Of a stretch of 64,000 nt of DNA, positions 60,146 through 64,000 are shown piece by piece. The translations under genes and the position numbers were made by a program. How positions within the stretch are numbered: the first letter of the stretch is position 1; each line of letters opens with the position of its first letter. The stretch is from the NCBI GenBank assembly GCA_047495785.1, contig JBLDXI010000014.1, positions 1 to 64,000 of the forward strand. Reading direction: 5' to 3'. The DNA comes from Lepidodermella squamata (lineage: Eukaryota > Gastrotricha). Under the pieces are notes generated by a model. That model did not search any database. It was not told where the DNA came from and saw only the letters and a list, made by a program, of their open reading frames with translations.

Positions 60146-63100
60146 TATAAAGATAAAAAATTTTAGGGTATGTCGTAGGGTAGGTGGGGCTCAAGGTTGT
60201 ATTCGTCGTCTTCGAGCATGTGCTGAGAAAAATACTGCTTGGAGGCTTCTTTCCAACTTAACACGCATAGCAGCAACCAGATCATGAATAAAGCAGGAGC
60301 GAGAGCGAATGGGTTTTTGCTGGTACTACCGCACTACCGACGCCACGGCTGGCAACCACCGAGAAACTGATCGTGCGTTTATTTTTCCAAGTGGCAAATC
60401 GCGGCAAAAAGCGATATTATACTTTGTTTTTGTTAATATTTAACGAAGTAGGTACATGCGACGAGTTGTTTATAAATCGACGTAGTTAAAAATGCACAGA
60501 TGATGATGGGTTTGCAAGACTAAACATGCGCGCTTATATTTTTTACGCAGCATTCGCGGTGATGTCAGCAGGTTTGATCGCAGCAGCAGCGGAAAATAGA
60601 CTAACTCAGCGTGAGAGAAGCTCAATGATTGTCTGCTCGAGAGCCCGCATATAAGTTGACAAAAAGTACCAGCGAATCCATTCCAGCTGACGTTCGATGG
60701 CATTGCGTATACCGTAAGCCATGAATAACCAGATACAAGGGGTGTAAAATGCATAATGCCGGGAAATGTTGGGTCAATGAGAAAGTTTCAGGAAGTTTTT
60801 AAGCCTTTTTAGACCATTTTCATAACAAAAGGGGACAAAGCCGTCAGCTGAAGCTTGCTGAAGCTCGCGATTGGCTGAAGTTTTTAAAAAGAAAATCTTT
60901 AAGCCCAATATAATTTGATGATATTAGCGTTGGTATGTACCTAGGGCCATCGGGAAATTCCAGCTATGCTGCCGACAAGAAATAAGGGAATGCAGATTCT
61001 ACTCCCGTGAACAAATATAACCGTAATTATCAGGAATTCATGCTATTTGCGAGATCAACTATTCCAAAATAACAGTGCATAAGAAAAGAAAAAGCATGCT
61101 TTATTGCATGCTATGGTACAGTCTTACTAAGGACACGTTTTTTACTTGGACAAGTTCGATGTAATTCAATGAATTGTTCCAATACGACATGTGGTTGGCA
61201 TCGCTTGGAAACCGCATAGATACCCATACGCAGGCATTCTTCGCAGATATGATCTCACAATCAAACAGTGGTGTTGTCGCTTTATTTTCTCTAAGAGCAA
61301 GCCCGCCACGCCCAGTCTGCGTTTAATGACACGGCGCCTAAGGGTGCTTGGGCGCAATATCGAACGGAAATCGACATAGAAAGCAAGCACCGCTGTTTTG
61401 TTCTGAATTTCGGTGGATTCCCACGCCGCTGCATACGTAGCGCTACAAAAAATCGACTGTCGCACCAAGGCGATTCTTTCTCACGCGCACACGGCACTCG
61501 CATGGCAATAAAATTCGCAGCGATTCATGCGGTCCCGTACGGCACCTCGCCATGGTAGCGAAGTGGTGGCAGGTTAGGTTGGCTCGGAACTCACGTGCTG
61601 AATCTTTCCGGCTGTCGGAAGCCGATTGTCCGACGTTGCACCTTTAGAAAGAGCGTTATTCTCAGACACCAATCGCTTGAAGGAAAAAATATTTTGCGAC
61701 ACCTTCGCACTTTGCTACTGCATGCCTGTGCTTGAATAACATCGTTCTTCATTTTGGAATTTTACTTTTTTAAATTATTGAACAAGCGTAACATCCAAGT
61801 GTGGAAGCTTTAAACTTGGCAAGAGAAAGTGCGGTCGTGACTTCCGTGTATTAGATTTTCCACTGATTTTGTGAAATTCAGCCAATTAGAGCAAAACCGA
61901 ATAAAAAAATCCATCGCAGTTATAGCCTATACCTATATAACCAGAATGGTGGACTATAAAAAGATAGGATATGGGTATAAAAAAATAATTAGAAATTAGA
62001 TTGCGATGCAACTCTTTGCCATTTTCGATTTTTATTTCTTACCCGGAGTGTGCGATCGAAAGATTGGTAATTGCAATTACCAATCATGTTCTTTGCTATC
62101 ATGATAGCTACTGCGGTTACAACTATTTGGCAACCAGTAAAGCTACGATGGTTTTGGGGAACTAGTAGTCAAAACTAGTAGTTTCACAGCCATCACTGCC
62201 CTATTATGATTCCCTGAAAAAACGATCAACAGCCGAAACTACCATCCGAAACAACATCAACTTTTAGACATTACCAGCAGCAACCTGCAACACCTACAAC
62301 CTAGCCAATAAACAGTCTAATACACTAATATGTCAATAAAAATCATTGGGCTGGGCGCGCATCCTTCTGTATAAAACTGGTAAGAACACCCACCTAATAA
62401 ACCAAATAGTTGTGGGAAGATCCGTCCAGATAGTTGAACCAGGAAAAAATTTAATCAATGAAAACGCAGTGGAAATTTCCGTTGTGTTGGTGTAGAGGTT
62501 GTCTTGGCCTGAAAAGTCACCTCGCCGCCGATTTTACACAGGAGAAAGACATTCTTCGAAATGGTTTTGGCAGGAACATTCATTGGCACCTATGATTCGA
62601 TAAACCGTTTTCTTGCGAAGTTTTACCCACGTGGTAGGTTTACGTAGGAACTTCCGAAACGTGCGCTTTTTAAAGCACTTACACTCTGGCGAAGTAAATG
62701 GCAAACTGAGGTTGAAAGAAAGGTGGAAGATAGTATCATGGAACTTCCCATTTAACTTTGATCTTTGATATCGCTCCAGTCCGGCAGCATGTCCGGCAGC
62801 CTACGTCTTGACGTTCCCGAGTAAATGTGATCTTTGTCGCACTAGTTACAGAGTTAAAGAGTTACAGAGTTAAAGCATCCCATGAATTTTCCGTTATTAC
62901 TCAGTTTTAGTGAAATCAGACTGCAGGCATTGGCGGGAACTGATTTGATCAGTATCTCCAAATAGTCTCCTGTTGCTTGAAAACTAAAAGAACTAGAAGA
63001 GCGGTGTTTTGTATTGGAACTCAACTCAAGAAACCTATAACCTCAAGCGGACCAGGGAAGGTCAACCAGCGTCAAAACGAAATTCTAATCGTCGTACCTT

Positions 63101-63173
63101 ATGCCCGTCTCTCCGAACCCAGTTTGCGGGTCGGCAAGAGCCGTTCCAGCAAGAGAGAGAGTTAGTAAACCCG
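60146..63173. other. Gene-free stretch
   Basis: A 100-codon minus-strand frame at 61166-61468 has no family motif and is not credited. A perfect 24-bp palindrome lies at 62062-62085, followed by GCTATCATGATAGC. A 16-17-bp unit (GTTACAGAGTTAAAGA) is tandem near 62845-62875. Confidence 0.5.
62062..62085. repeat. 24-bp perfect palindrome
   Basis: GATTGGTAATTG and its complement, with no clear flanking duplication. A second palindrome GCTATCATGATAGC begins about 10 bases later. Confidence 0.8.
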
Positions 63174-63181
63174 TCGACCAG

Positions 63182-63983
63182 GCCGTTTCAGATTCCATAC
63201 GCCATGAAATGCTTCCCAAGCAATTGCTTCCAAAGCAACTGCTTAGGAGAAAAGTACTTCCCAAGCAGGCAAACCGAAATGGCTAAGCTTCTGAAGCAGT
63301 TGCTTCCCAAGCAGAGTTGCGCATTTTTCACTTATTCACTTATTCACCACCGCTGAACCACAAAAGCAATCATAGTAAATCGCCAGTGAAGACAATAATT
63401 ATATTGTTAGATTCCGAACTAATGCATCTCGATCAGTCTCACCCTTAGCCCTCCACCCTAGCCGCCATTTATCGTAAGCTACGCGCCAAAACAACCACTT
63501 TGATGACTCATTTGATTGTAATTCAAGGAGCCTGACGTAATGATGCAGTATGTTCGGCTTTGTTATCACTGATCGCAGTGATCGTAATCAGCATTTACAT
63601 TCAAGGGTCGACCGTAATTCCCATACAAATCCATAAATAGTAAAGTGAGGGTTTTGGCGCGTCGCTAAGGATATCCAGATATGAAAATAAAACATCTTTT
63701 TCATTAAGTTTTCATTTTTACTGTTGAAATCATTGATAGATCGACGATTGATCATGCAACGGATCATTGCTCCGTGTTGCGCGCAAACCGCGGTAACAGG
63801 GCTAAATAGCGAATTTCGTTAAAATCTAGCTTGCTCGAATAGTATTGCTTCCCAATCAATTGCTTGGGAATCACTTGCTTGGAAGCAGCTGCTTGGGAAG
63901 CACTGAAGCAGTGCTCTCTAACCGTGATGCTTTGGAAGCAATTGCTTGGGAAGCATTTCATGGCGTATGGAATCTGAAACGGC
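63182..63983. mobile_element. MITE with 56-bp perfect inverted ends and 8-bp target duplication
   Basis: The first and last 56 bases are exact inverted copies beginning GCCGTTTCAGATTCCATACG. TCGACCAG flanks the element at 63174-63181 and 63984-63991. Within and beyond the ends the motif AAGCAATTGCTTCC recurs with variation. No transposase is present. An 8-bp duplication points to hAT, P or MULE mobilisation; the tips do not decide which. Confidence 0.88.
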
Positions 63984-64000
63984 TCGACCAGAGAACAGAG

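Noticed and set aside
61166-61468. 100-codon minus-strand frame
   Set aside because: No family resemblance, no splice partners, and an overlapping alternative frame of similar quality.
1-64000. CRISPR arrays, bacterial operons or prophage
   Set aside because: Spliced metazoan genes and LINEs dominate; repeats lack the regular repeat-spacer pattern.

Overview
This is a eukaryotic window from a compact-intron but transposon-rich animal genome. It contains clear metazoan developmental genes: a ZIC zinc-finger factor, a Wnt ligand, a Ski/Sno-family corepressor and an Atrophin/RERE-type BAH-ELM2-SANT protein. It also carries a WD40-FYVE protein (WDFY2 type) and a LEKR1-like coiled-coil protein. 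Many introns are only about 50-60 bp, others run to several kb. Telomere-like blocks are (TTAGGG)n, which argues against a typical insect (TTAGG) or a rhabditid nematode (TTAGGC). A basal, enoplean-type nematode or another invertebrate bilaterian would fit, but this is inference and no species is claimed.

Layout. 1-3.4 kb: degenerate CTATCT/CCCTAT hexamers, a non-LTR retrotransposon (ORF1 plus start of ORF2, minus strand) and a separate reverse-transcriptase scrap; each coding fragment ends directly in a TTAGGG array. 4.3-7.6 kb: inverted-repeat DNA elements, one with perfect 149-bp ends. 9.1-13.8 kb: LEKR1-like gene (+), with a 0.9-kb hairpin element just downstream. 15.5-17.4 kb: a decayed cadherin gene interrupted by an inverted-repeat insertion. 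19.4-20.1 kb: the 3' end of a retrotransposon with a restriction-like endonuclease, broken by a 38-bp palindromic insertion. 23.8-26.2 kb: ZIC gene (+). 27.5-28.0 kb: candidate Ly6-type secreted protein (-). 29.2-31.5 kb: Wnt gene (-), nine exons. 32.9-33.4 kb: unrecognised ORF (-). 33.7-35.8 kb: WDFY2 gene (-). 36-38.2 kb: DNA element and a 5'-truncated LINE. 39.4-42.0 kb: Ski-family gene (+). 44.2-45.1 kb: LINE relic and a TA-flanked inverted-repeat element. 46.1-55.5 kb: Atrophin/RERE gene (-), with a 3.3-kb intron. 58.1-60.1 kb: unrecognised low-complexity protein (-). 63.2-64.0 kb: a MITE with 56-bp perfect ends and an 8-bp target duplication.

The genes do not form one pathway, but several act in the nucleus or in signalling: Wnt ligand, Ski (TGF-beta/SMAD corepressor family), ZIC and Atrophin/RERE (histone-deacetylase-linked corepressor). 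Exon joins were deduced by eye from GT/AG sites, reading-frame phase and family conservation; every multi-exon model except the 5' end of the Atrophin gene and the Ly6 candidate closes in frame.
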